From contig JADCRB010000078.1 in the NCBI GenBank assembly GCA_021464245.1, positions 1,148,095 through 1,212,094 of the forward strand: a stretch of DNA of 64,000 bases. Reading direction: 5' to 3'. Both the position numbers and the translations under genes were made by a program. The stretch comes from Carallia brachiata (lineage: Eukaryota > Streptophyta > Magnoliopsida > Malpighiales > Rhizophoraceae). This document shows, in pieces, positions 50,601 to 62,748 of this stretch (the stretch's first letter is position 1; each line of letters starts with the position of its first letter). The notes beneath the pieces were generated by a model. The model did no database searches and had not been told where the DNA came from. It saw only the letters and a list, made by a program, of their open reading frames with translations.

Positions 50601-51283
50601 TTCCATCCTTGAAAAGTCTTGATATGAGATCAGGCAGCTTCAAGTCATTGGAGCAAATGCTGAAGGCAACGATCTCTCCAGCACATACACCGTCGTCTTC
50701 TCTTCCATCTAACCTCTCGTCCTTGACACTTCTGTATATTCGTGAAATAAAGCATATGCCAGAAGATTTTCTGCCGATGGAGTTGATACAAACCCTCACC
50801 TCACTCGAGTATTTATCAATTTATAATTGCCCAAAATTAATTTGTCTACCTCATGAGAAAATGCTACATCTCAGTTCCCTGAAGCATCTCTGTATTTGGG
50901 ATTGTGAGGATCTAGATCTCTCCAATTACGATGATGATGATGGTAGTAACAGCAACACCGATGCCATGCTGTTGCAACACCTTAGAAGCCTCACTAGTCT
51001 TCAAATTAGGGGTATTCCAAAGTTGGAGCATCTCCCAAAGAGGCTTCTTCTGCATTCAGTGGTCCTGCAGAGTCTCGACATCTCCCGTTGCAATAATTTG
51101 GCGTCGTTACCGGATTGGATGCCCAACATCACCTCATTACAGTATTTAGATATTTGGGATTGTTCCCAAGTGTCAGAGAGATGCAACAACAACATGGGGG
51201 AGGATTGGCCCAAGATTGCTCACACCCCTAACATTCAAATTGATTGGACAACGATCCAGCGGAATGGCTGCTATCAACTCTGA
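47626..51283 (+). pseudogene. NLR2: 5'-truncated NB-LRR copy interrupted by a MITE
   Basis: Similarity to NLR1 begins abruptly at 47626 (AACAAAGTGGC, matching 42430), so the promoter and first ~95 codons are absent. The reading continues to NYETN at 47905, where a 500-bp MITE intervenes, and resumes at VSVISIVGIGGLGKTT (P-loop 48436-48462). One extra base at about 48482 shifts the frame. From 48473 a single frame then runs to the natural stop at 51283, broken only by a TAG at 49520-49522 where NLR1 has TAT. Kinase-2 LLMLDDVWN, GSRILVTTRS, GVPLAIRAIG, CRLFPKDHE, MHD and all LRRs are preserved. The head fuses to the upstream flank in a frame at 47503-47922. Confidence 0.9.
47906..48405. mobile_element. 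500-bp Mutator-like MITE inside NLR2
   Basis: It is flanked by a perfect 10-bp duplication GAGACTAATG (47896-47905 and 48406-48415), whereas NLR1 has one copy of this word. The ends are inverted: GGGATAAATATTTTT on the left and AAATCCTTATCCC on the right. Inside them lie about 80 bases of near-perfect TIR including AGTCCTAAACC, TTTTTTTACGTTTGAGTCC and TTTCATTTGAGTCCTAA. Long TIRs and a 9-11 bp duplication indicate a Mutator-like origin. There is no coding capacity. Confidence 0.92.
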
Positions 51284-53332
51284 TCAGAAGAATCTCGCTT
51301 TCCACTTTCAGCAGCTATTCCAAATGCTCTTCTTTTTATCTCCTTTTTGTTTCTTGTTGCAATTTGGCATCTGCAATTTTTTGGCATGATTGTTCATTAA
51401 AATAGGGAAATTTGTTTTTTCTGTGTAATCATCGTACAATTTGTTATTCAAGACGAAAACAAAGTTGAGTAACTAAAATCAAAGTAAGCGAGAGAAATTC
51501 TTGATACTAAAGCTCTAGTATCTCAAATTTGACAGAAACAATCTAGCTAACCATATTAAGAAAAACCCATCCATCAAAACCACCCAGATATCATTTTTTT
51601 TTTTGTCATTAAGTCAAAACAACCATTTAATACATGGAAAATTAAACAAAACCCAAACGAGAAGGAACCATGTTCACATCTCAAATCACACACAGGTCAT
51701 TTTGGAGTAATTGTGCTTTCGGAAAATTTTTTTTTTTTTAACGGGAATTGGAGGTTCAATATCTGTTTTGAGACTTGAAGCAAGCCATCTTTTGCGTGTA
51801 GGTGTGTCTCTGAGTTTAGCTAAGTCAGAGGAAAATAATTTGTGAATTCTGTTTTAGTTAGTTTGTTTTACCAAGTTTGGGTAAGGTAATTATTGTGTTG
51901 ACTATGTTTCTTTTTCATTGTATTTAGTTGATTTTTACCCCAAACTGACCTTTTTTTTTTTTTTTTAAACTCTCTTCTCTTAAAGGCTGCGCAGTGTTCT
52001 TGTTGCCTCAACAAGATATGGATAATTTGGCGCCATCAAAATATCTATCCATAAACATATATCCTGAAATAGTGGAGGTATGATCTTCGGCTTTCCAAGT
52101 TTCCCTATTCCAAGTTTTGGCATCCTTCCTTTCCTTTGACGGTTAGGAAATTATCTGACTAAAACCAAAGTGCAGAAATTCTCTCAAAGATGAGTGGCTT
52201 AAATTGGAGAATATTGCAAGACCTCAAAATAGGATTGAATCACAAGGGGGGAAGTCTGTGAATTTATTAGTCATACATCGATCCCTAAGTCAAGCCTTGA
52301 AAGGTTTTCAACATCTACATCGTATTTTTAGCTTTCAGACAAATTTGTGGTTGTTAGTTGAATAATAATAATATTATTTTTTTTTGTGTTCTTATTTTGT
52401 TTTACCATCATATGATGTGATTTATAAGGCGATGTGTATCATGTTTAGAGTGATGTCATTTTTTTCGACTTTATTTTCCCAAAAAATGACATTGCGTTTA
52501 ACTTGTAATGAGTTTGAGTCATAGAATTTTGTTTTTTATTTTTTTTTCCAACCTTTACAGCACAATTATGTTACTGTTAATGGTAATTTGTGATATATTA
52601 TTTTGATGCCCTGCAAGTAAATGTTGGCCTTCTCTATAATAACAGCACTTTGTTAAATCAGTTTGGCCTATTCTAGAAGTAGAAGATTGAGAATGGAAAG
52701 GATGTCCTTGTTGATGTTGCTGCTACAACTATACTGCTACTGGATCGTCGAGTGGAGATTGAAGCTTTGTGTACTGCAAAATAATTCCCTCCAACTTTCA
52801 AGTTTCAATTGAAGTTTGATTTAAGGAGAATTTGTGTGAAAAATGTCATTTTGCTTGTTAATTCTGGTTTCCTATGTAATGCTATTCGTGTCTATATAGT
52901 TGCAAAGGTATCGACAACTTAAGCAAGCAAGCTTGCATGGTTAATCAATCTTGTTTTCAGAAAAACTCTATTTATTTAGACAATTAATGTGCATGCTTCA
53001 CTCAAGCATGGATGCTGTAATGATGTGAGTTCTTCCAGCTCTTATATATGCTGGTTTTCTTAATGAAACAGGTTATAGTGTTATGCTTTATTCAAGTTCA
53101 GCTCTCTCTTTGATTCAGAAACTTAAAAACTGTCTGTTAAGCTTCAGCCGTGATCTCTGCGCTCTTAATTGCCAATAGTCCCTTTGTTTCACCTCCACTG
53201 TTACGATACTTAGTTTGCCCATCTCTCAAAGCTATAAAGTTGGCTTCTTTTTTCAGTTCATCAATCCAGTTCAGGTAAATCCCATCTCATGTTCCTCCTA
53301 ATTTGTCACATTTTCCTCTAATTTTATTACAA
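51284..53332. repeat. NLR2 3' flank, second copy of duplicated segment
   Basis: Direct repeat of 45573-47620 with modest divergence. It ends at TTATTACAA (53324-53332), after which the two copies part. It contains no recognised gene. Confidence 0.85.
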
Positions 53333-54060
53333 CCCTTAAAATTTTGTACTCGGAGACACCACCACCCCTTTACAGCTTCAGCAACAATAAAAGGACCAAA
53401 AGCAGCTGCTGCAGTTGTTGAAGCGGCCCAGTCTTCATTTAGAAACAAGAATCCAAATGACATTAACATTTTGGTGATGGGTTCAGCCAGGTAGGAATTG
53501 GTTAATAGAGGGTTTATTTTATTGCCATTGCTGGAAAGAGGAGTGGGACTAGAGGTAGAAATACTAGAGAACACACTTTGAATCAATTCCCAGGAGCCAA
53601 TGTGTAGTTATAGGCTGTGACCCTTTCGGACGCATTGGAGACTAAGACTTCATTAAGCAGTTATGGCGTAAAAATTGAAGTTGGTATGGGGGTGTTAAGG
53701 ATTCATGGAACATTGATTACGGGGCAACAATGAACAGTGTTGTAGCGGGAAAGCATTATGGGGCTAACCATTTTGTGTGGTTTCTGCTATTATGTGTGCG
53801 GAAACCCTTTGAATTCCAGCAAGCAAAGCTGCAACTTGAGGCTGAATTGATGAAAGAAGCTGGAGAAGGCAGTGAATTCGCTTACACAGCATTGCCCACC
53901 CAACGAGTAAAACTGCAACTTAAAGCATTGTCTGCACAACTTCATTCTTTGAGAGCTTAGGGGGTCAGGTTGTGTTGGTCAAAGGTGGGAAGCCTCGTGT
54001 GATTGATGATTGGGGATAAAAGCTTCATTTACAGAAACCTGGCAAGGCATTGACGCAACT
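53333..54060 (+). pseudogene. Unidentified decayed coding fragment
   Basis: Several plus-strand pieces look protein-like rather than random but shift frame. They are ATIKGPKAAAAVVEAAQSSF (inside 53303-53494), a 76-codon frame at 53730-53960 with FEFQQAKLQLEAELMKEAGE, and, in another frame near 53960, GGQVVLVKGGKPRVIDDWG. I do not recognise the family. It lies immediately beyond the NLR duplication breakpoint, so it marks the original downstream neighbour. Confidence 0.35.
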
Positions 54061-55468
54061 TGATCACGGGGAGATACGGTAATGTGAAACTTTATTTGTG
54101 TGTTGGAGTGATAAATTTTTATGAGGTGAAAGGAGGTAAAATTGGCAGAATGCGAAATCATGGATAAAAATGCAGAAAACGGAGCAATATTGCTGTAAAA
54201 ACATTTCACTGTGACTTGCTTTTTTTTCTTTTTATAAAAAACAAATAATTGGAATATAAACTATAACTGAAAAAATTAATAGTAAATTAATTCGAAGTAC
54301 ATAATTGTAATTAATATTAAATATTAATAATAACTTTACAAATTAAAATTATGAAAAATTAATTGAACGTCAGAGAGAGTGAGAATGAAAGAAAATGAGA
54401 AAAATGAACAGTAGATACTATTGTTGTTAAAGTCAATCCAATTTCATTCTATTATTAGTCACATTAGTGAACCGGACTTGAAACCGAGTCATATTTTAAA
54501 AAATTCTAAACAATTTTTAATTTGCATTGGCTCAATCTATTCGACAGTTGAACCGATAAATTTAGTGAATTAGCATTAACCCAAATCAGAGTTCTGTTTT
54601 CTCAATTTATTATCCTAAATTTATATAACAAATTATTTTCATTCAGAAATTTATTTAAATATATTTTAGAGGAGACCCTAATAATTAAAGTTCAGACCTC
54701 TATTGTAGAATTTTTACGTTCAAATCCTAGAAGAGATAGAATAAAATTTATAAATGAAGAGAAGTATCTCATTATATAGTTTATAACTTAATAAGTCTCT
54801 TAATAATAAAAAAAATTAATTAAATGTAAAGTTAAAATATTTAAAAAATCAAACTAGCTTTTACATTTAATGACCAATTATTTTATTTGTAATATCTCAC
54901 AATATATACTTTGAACTAAAATAATTGATTCATCATAAAAAAATCAAATAAATGAGTGAAATTTTATTCTATAATTATAACAAAAATGTTTGCATTCATT
55001 TAAAATTCATAAAATTAAATAAAAAAATAGATTATATACATAAATATTATAAAAATATTAAATATCATTGACTTGACAATAACTAACGAGTTGATTCAGT
55101 AACTCAACCTATGCCCGCATAGATGTTTGGGTCACTATTCCGTCTAATTTGCACCAATTTATGGCACAATTTCCACATTATGTCAGATCAACCAAAATGC
55201 AGGAAATCTGAAGATGAGAGCATATGAAATTTAAACTATTGATACCAAAAGTATGAAGACATGATGGAGTTTTTTTATATCCAATAAAATTGGAAATGTA
55301 CGTAAAGCCACAGAGTGCATGTGCAGAGTTCCTCTATATTAAACCAAGTACAAAAAGATTGTGTATTCCAATTTGCAACAAATAAGGGTAGCCTGTAAGC
55401 TTCAATTTGGAAACAAAAAAAAGAATGATTTGTGGAATGGCTAAGAACACTGGAGCCGAAATCTCTTA
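54061..55468. other. AT-rich intergenic DNA and DRP1C 3' end
   Basis: No gene recognised. The right end should hold the 3' untranslated region of the minus-strand dynamin gene. Words like GTGAACCGG and GAACCGATAAATT near 54465-54570 recall hAT-MITE subterminal repeats, but no bounded element was found. Confidence 0.45.
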
Positions 55469-58400
55469 TCATTTCCATGCCACCGCGTCGATGTCATCCC
55501 TTGCTGATTTGTACAGTTCAAGCCTCTTAGCAAGTGTAGCTCTTCTCTCCATGAGCTGCGGATCCTCGTCCAGCATTGCACCAAGTTGCTCCTTCTGTGA
55601 AACAGGTAATGACATTATATTAACAAAAGCTTAGGGAGGGGAACAAATGAATTCGCTAAAGAATTCGCGACCCAAGCCTTCCCTTTCAGGCGCGCAAGGA
55701 TCGAATGAGATATTAAGAGAAGAGGTGAAGCTATTATGTATATGTTAGATCCAAGCTAAGTCATGCACATGTCGAGGAATCTAAGGGTTTAATAACATTA
55801 CCTCCCTTCTCCCGATTTGAGCATAGAAGTGATTGAGGAGAGATCTTTTAGCCTCTCGCACCTGACAGTAAACCACAGCTTTTGGGATGGAATTCTTCAG
55901 AGTGTCGCAGACCATATTTATGTAGGCACTGACATTTGATCCTGGAAAAAGAAAAAATTCAAACATGTGTCAGCATTTGTTGATTGATTTGTTTCCTTGA
56001 TCAACCGGCTTTGACACTATGCATCTTTAAAACAACTTGGGAAGTAAACTTAGGGTAGTAAGACAGGAGTAATAATACACCTATAACTCTAAAGTTTGTA
56101 ACTTTGTATCTGCGAAAATGCATGAAAGAATTGGATCAGAATGCTCAAGAAAATTGTTTTAATCCATGAGATTAGAGCTATAATGAAGATCTAAAGAAAC
56201 CGAACATATGTTGGTGTGCTAGAAACTTTAGAAACAGAAGCAGAAGGGGAGGAAATAAGACAAATGTCATGACAAATGGAGTTATGCATACCAATCTTCC
56301 TGAAATGATAATCAGCATAACGGTCTACATTTTGGGGTGCATTTGGGCCTGGTTGATTTGGGTTTGCCTTCTCATTCTTCTCAGGTTCAAGATGAATCTT
56401 CCGAAAAAATTCCACAGTTAGATAGCTGGATTCCATGTCAACAAGCCTTAGGACTGTTCTCCTGCTTTCGTCACGGAATCTTTCCAAAGCTTCATTTGCC
56501 GCAGCAGCAATATCCGATGTAAGTGTGGGAAATCGCCTCAGCTCCTGAGATCCCCATAAAGTAGCCATCGCACAAATCAAAACAACTTATAGGCAATGCA
56601 TATGATCCTCGAGTTAAAACATCCACTATGAGCTTCAACATGAGAGATCATGAATCATCAAAAAGCTACATAATTTCATGCTCGTTCAAGAATTATTGCA
56701 TTTTGGCAATTTAAGAAGGAACAGAGTCCAAAGAAAAATTTTTCTGCATAAAAATTGGGGACAACAAACCGAGATGCAGAATATGTGCAGGGTAGTTTGG
56801 GGTAGGTCAAGAATGATGATGCATATGATGAAATCAAAATGTAGGAAAATTCTGAATTAGTGTAAAACATGTGCTATAGGCGACGTCCATGATTGTTGTC
56901 AGACTGCTGTGACCACTTCTCTGCTATCACTATTGAACTGCCACTTTATCACACCATTGATCGATATTGCCATTAACATTTTGAGCTCATGTGTGCATAA
57001 ATTCATATTTCCTACGTGCTCCATTCAATGATCAATTTGTACCCGAGATACTTCCAATGGTTGAAGGTCGCCTCAATACACATTTTAACTCTGATGGAAT
57101 GGTAATTCAGTAAAAGCCTTGGTGCATTTTAAATGAGAACATAATTTGGCGATTTCAAACTTAAGTTTTCATGATCACTTTATTGAACTCGAAGTGCATA
57201 ACAAAAATGCATTATTAATTTCATACAAGCAACCCATTAACAAGCATCTATTCATAAGTTAGGGTACTGAAGATGACAGAACATCAGTTTTCTAAAATCT
57301 GCCATCATTATCCTTAAACTAGCTTTGCATTGATACTCCAAATTGAGTCAAGTGGCTGAGTCATTCATAGTACAATGTCATTCCAACCATCAAACCATGC
57401 ACCATAAAAGGACTTGTCAACTAAAGTTACACATCCCCTTATCCTGTGATTTGGTGGTGAAAAGTACTAATAGTGTGTTTGGATTTGTGAGAAAGTGTGA
57501 GAAAATAAAGTTATTTGGATCGATAAGAAAGTTGTAAGAAAGAAAATGATGAAAAAGAAAAATGGATAGCAATTTATGAGAGAAAAAGTTGTGAGTATAT
57601 TGTTTGAATTGATGAGAAAGTTGTAAGAAAAAACTAATGAGAAAGAAAATAAATAGTAATTTGTGAGAGAAAAAATTGTGAGAAAAAAAAATAATGAGAA
57701 AGAAACATGAATAGTAATTTGTGAGAGAAATAGTTGTGTGAAAAAAAAGGTTGTTTGGATTGATAAGAAAGTTGTGAAAAAGAAAAAATTGTAAAATGAG
57801 ATGTAACGATGAAGTTTGGTTTTTGTAAAGATTTATAGAAGTATAGGCTCAATAACATAAATGGATCATAAGAGGGAAGAAGCAAACAACATTGAATGGG
57901 CTTTTAGACATCACATCTTACCTAAAAACCTTAAAGTTTAGGTTATGGATCTTCTAACCACACTTATATATTATTTTACTTCTTCCTTCCTTTCCAATAT
58001 GAGACTTATATATCTTATACTTCAACATGCCCCTTCACACGAAAAACCCAACTTACCTAGGATGGGTTCAACTCATTTGGGCTGGAAGCGTTAACAAACA
58101 ACAAAAGTCCAATTCACCTGAATTAGACCCAGCTCACCTGAGCTGACTCTAGCTCACCATTAAATGTGAGGGGTAACAATATTCGGGCTCTGATACCATG
58201 TAAAGATTTATAGAAGCATAGGCCCAATAACATAAATGGATCATAAAAGAGAAGAAGTAAACAACATTAAATGGGTTTTTGGACACCACATCTTACTTAA
58301 AACCTTAAAATTTAGGTTATGGGTCTTCTAATCACATTTATATATTGTTTTACTTCTTCTTTCCTTTCCAATATGGGACTTATATATCTTATACTTCAAC

Positions 58401-61400
58401 AATTTTTTTCAAATTCTTTTCTTTTCTCATGCTTTTCCACCAAAAACGAACAAAGCAAAAATGTAAGGTTAAGATGCATGCTTAGGCCCTAGTTTGTGAA
58501 AGCAAAAATGGCAAAAGTCATGAAAATTCATCTTCTCTTCCAGCACCAGCATATATGCCAAGTGCATTAGCATGGTTACATTAAGTAAATGCCATGCTCT
58601 ATGGATAAAGAGGCACCAACAAAATTAAAATTATTTAAGTGCGGGGATAAAACCCGAGGCACAAAGCATTTTAAGATTACACTAATATGTGCAAAGATGT
58701 TGACAGCCTTATGTTTCTTACCTCTGTTTCAGCTATAGACTTTCGAACAAGTTCCTTCATAACGAAGTGCACCTAATTAGGAAAGGGCAACATGCATATT
58801 AGGAAGAATTAAATAAAATAAACAAGGACAAATCGATTAACTAACTTTAAAAAATTGTCCAGAGTAAGAACAACAATGATAATGAAAGTAACATCCTAGC
58901 ACTTGCCATCTTTTGTTCCATGGCACCTTCCAATCTCTCCAAGTGAAATCAAAAACAGTACAAAACACGAAAATATGTCGGGCAAACACTCATCACAAAT
59001 TGAACACATATCTGGGGTTATGAAATACTTGAAGTCAATAATATAATGCCCCCTTAAATCTGAATAAACATCGTGAAAATTATGGGCCAAGCACCATAGG
59101 ATAATTGTAGCAATGTATACACCAATACATGACCTACAACTCATCCATCTAAATGAAATTTGGTGCAAAGATTTTGCGGTGATCTTAAAATCGAAAATGT
59201 TTCGACGTAGCACAAGTAAGAACGTTACAGCATCCACAGAGGCTTCAGCCGGGCCTTTGAAGTAGCTAATAGATCCATCAATTAGTCTTCTGTATCCTTG
59301 TTCTGGAGCAATCAAATGTGGCTGATAACCATCAGCTTCAGAAACAACCTTTTGCACATTTTTTAAAGAGAGATGACGATCAAAGGGTAGCTTTTTCAAA
59401 GCAGCGGGCAGTTGATGGTCAAAGACACCATATATTCGATCTCCACCGGGGCGCCTGGATTAGGAAGTTGTTAACAACAACATCAAAATTTCCAAGAGTA
59501 AAGAAAATTCCAGATGACAATGCCTTTGTAACCAAACTCACTGGTAGTCATGATTAGATGCTGCAATAACCATATGATATTAAAGCACCATGAGCATTTA
59601 AGAACTTTCATGATCTCCCATTCCATCTCTTTCCTGTTTTTTCTTTTCTTCTTGTTTTTCTTCTAGATTGTCCCTTTCTTTTGTGGCTTCTTACCTAGTT
59701 TCACTTAGGGCATTGACAGCAACTAGATCTCATTTTCTAGTGCATATTCATTAAATTTATTCATTTCTGTAAATGAGCACTACTTGGAACAGGGCATCCT
59801 TGCATTTTACCGTGAGATTCTAGTGCATGAATAAAATTTTCTCTGCATTCAAAGAATATTGGCATTTCAAAGTAGAGGGGCATTTGTTACCATTGGATCA
59901 GCATCCACTCAAGTTCAATTGGGTGGCTATCTTAACATTCAAGAAATCATTAATGTGGCCCCAAATGACCCATAGAAAGTCAAAAGACGATTTGTTAAGT
60001 CCAAACTTGGTCTAAATGGATCCCAAAAAGATAATTTTTCTAACATTAAATTGACACTGAAACTAGGAGATTGGTTGGAATATACCAAAATAAAAGGCCA
60101 ACTTTAAGGACCACACTTTCATTTCTTTTGTAGGATTTACAGACTTTAAAAAGAATCAACAGGAGACTTTTATAGAGTGGCCTAATGTTAGAAACTATTA
60201 ATTAATGCTGGTGAGGGAAATCAAAAACAAAACTAGGAATTACCCTCCATCCAAGTGCTCTTTAAAAACACGGTCAAATGCACGACATAGTTCTAGAATT
60301 GTGTAGAGCTGAGCCTGCACATAGAACATGCTTCCAGTTACAAATATGAACACTGATTACTCTATATTAACAAATCAAAATTCTCACAGTTTTCATTTGT
60401 TACCCCTGAATCTGCAGCAATTGGTCTTCCAATGCGGTCCAACTCTGCATTAATCTCGTCAATGTTCTTATTTATTAAAGCGATGATACTTGGTATGCGT
60501 TGCCTGATTACTGTCTCTAAATGCTGACATAAAAGAGCATACATATAAATAAATGCCAATTTAGGTACCATCATTATGAGAATGAGAAACTTAACATACA
60601 TACATATAAATAAATGCCATTTTAGGTACCATCATTACGAGAATGAGAAACTTAACATTCTGTGCAAAATTTAGCCATTTATAGGAATAGATTCTTAATG
60701 AAATTACCTGAGACAAAAGCTTAGCCAGATACTCTGCACCCATTTTACTCGCCAAATGCCCATATTCGGGGCTTGTTTCAAAATACTCTTTCTCCTTTCG
60801 TCGAGCAACAATCATGTCAACATTCTTGTTGATATCAGCTTGCGAACGATTAACAATTCCGACCCAGGGATGTTGCAACCTGTAAGCCCGCCCTTCAAGA
60901 ACCTTAACCATTCACATGAAGCAACCATCACTTTCACACATTTCCCAGCTGAATTAGCAATAAATAAATTTAAATTAAAAAAAAGAACAGGAACTAGTGC
61001 AGTTAACACATACATCCAGAGCATTTGTCCCCTTGTCCATCAAATCAAGCTTTGTCAGCACACCGAATGTTCTTTCACCTAGATAAATTGAATCCAATAA
61101 TTTTTGAACCTATTTAACATTAAGCAATAAAAATATTTGACAAATGTGTTAAGATATTATTACCATTGGCAGCCTAATTTTACCCACCTGAGGGATCAAC
61201 TTCTCTAGCAAGCTTTATAGCATCTGAAGTGGCAATATCTTGATTAGCCGGAGAAATAGCCAATATGATGCAGTTGGGCTACCAAATAAGAGAACATCAT
61301 GGTATCATATGAGTATCAGCCAGCTCAACAATAAAAAGAAATGACCAAAGCAGACAATATTTAGCAATAAGTCATGTCTTTAACAACAAAATTATAGCAA

Positions 61401-62748
61401 TATAACTTGTTGGAGCCGTCTAGAATTGATTCATGAGTGACATTTGACGATTATTGGTGCCGCTATTCAAGTGCAGCATGACTCAATCTTTATGTCTAGA
61501 ATGGATCATTGCCTATGACTTGCATGTCAACATGGATGAAAATAAATTTTGAATACAGGCAAGACTGGGTTGAATACATGCAAGAACAGAGAGAAGTTGC
61601 ATGACTAGAGAGAACTATGGTGTAATCAGAAGACCTTAATTCCAAAAGCCACTCTTTAGCAAACACCTATCATGAAAATTTAAGATTAAGGGCTTATTGT
61701 TGTTGTTGTACAAAGGCAAAAGTTTCCAGATTCAAGTTAAGAATTTTCTAGTAGATTTAGGCTCCGAATTAGTTCACTCGTATGTCTAATGACTTAATAC
61801 ATTAATGGATATTTCTGCTATGAACTACATTCGAGTGTCTTTCTCTTACTTCTAGGGAAGTGAGAATGTCATCTTCATTTTGGAATGGTCAACCATGTTA
61901 ATCAATTTAACACTTCGAATCCAATAATAATCTAGCTGTTAGTTCTCAAGTCTGACAACAATCAAATGTTGCGGGCAACAAAACTTCTTGTTTCAGTTTT
62001 CCATAACAAACTACATTTCTGGATCGCCTACTGCTCAAATTGGTAACTAAAAAAGAACTGTGATGGGGGCACAAAATTTTTATATTAAGATGAGTATGAG
62101 ATTAATTGGCAAAATAACAAATGAATCAAGAGGGCCCAGTACGAATAGAAAGACCATGGCTCATCACTTTTTCTCATGATTTGTCACTAGAAGTAGATTT
62201 ATGAAGGATTGGCAACATTCAACTAAGGCCTAAGAATGCATAGGTGAGGAGGAGTGAAAATATCTACATGGGAGAAGAAAGGAAAAGGTGAGGAAGTCCC
62301 AAATTGAGGTGGATGCATGCAGTGATAATGCAGAAGATAGGTTACTAAATCTTATGGCTGATTTGCTTTGCAATAGAACTGTTGAAGACAAAGGACCCAT
62401 CTAGGTCACCACTGTTAGTGTGAGATTAATGTGTAGTTGATTCAGCTTGACTGACCAAGTAATACCTATTCATGAAGGTTTTTTCAAGAAAAAAGGTGCA
62501 CAAAAGTCAGAAGCATATTATTACCTTCTCAACATAAGAGCGGACCATGTTTTCAATATCCTGAACTATACTTTCATGTTGTCCCTCTGCAAAACCCAAA
62601 GTTTAATGTTAGAAATTTGAAATTGCTTTTCTTAGAAGAAAAATAAAAAAGAAGGTAATAAAATAAAGCTAGAACATAGGCCTTGTCATAGCTTTACCTA
62701 CAGCAACCTTTGTCAAACCAGGAAGATCTATGAGGGTCAAATTGACAA
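55469..62748 (-). CDS. DRP1C: Dynamin-related protein 1C-like GTPase, 5' part beyond window
   Basis: Twelve in-phase GT-AG exons are present: 62748-62698, 62586-62525, 61278-61188, 61078-61014, 60902-60708, 60523-60404, 60314-60244, 59454-59229, 58772-58722, 56544-56292, 55941-55802 and 55594-55469. They give 482 residues to the stop. Visible G-motifs are [12 protein letters not shown] (G3) and [10 protein letters not shown] (G4). The middle/stalk region and GTPase effector domain follow, with [34 protein letters not shown] and [20 protein letters not shown], ending [15 protein letters not shown]...[34 protein letters not shown] and RKIHLEPEK fit DRP1C better than DRP1A or DRP1E as I remember them. 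The P-loop (G1), switch I (G2) and about 130 residues lie right of the window. DRP1 proteins act at the plasma membrane and cell plate in clathrin-mediated endocytosis and cytokinesis. Confidence 0.95.
57470..57790. repeat. GAGAAAG-rich imperfect tandem repeat in DRP1C intron
   Basis: A unit of roughly 75-110 bases recurs three to four times: TTTGGATTGATAAGAAAGTTGTAAGAAA, then AATGAGAAAGAAA, then ATAGTAATTTGTGAGAGAAA. The array begins near TAGTGTGTTTGGATTTGTGA, a phrase common at MITE ends, and abuts the TRIM. Confidence 0.65.
57824..58401 (-). mobile_element. TRIM retroelement with ~204-bp LTRs in DRP1C intron
   Basis: Direct repeats 57824-58027 and 58199-58401 both start TGTAAAGATTTATAGAAG and end TATACTTCAACA (TG..CA). 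Directly beside the right LTR, the minus strand reads TGGTATCAGAGCCC, the initiator-Met tRNA primer-binding site. Beside the left LTR it reads GTGAAGGGGCA, a purine-rich tract. The internal part is only 171 bases and non-coding, so this is a terminal-repeat retrotransposon in miniature on the minus strand. The flanks GTTTT and ATTTT fit a 5-bp target duplication with one change. It lies in the intron between exons 58772-58722 and 56544-56292. Confidence 0.85.

Noticed and set aside
58896..59399. 167-codon frame starting [11 protein letters not shown] as a separate gene
   Set aside because: It is an internal DRP1C exon read through its donor site at 59229 into the intron.
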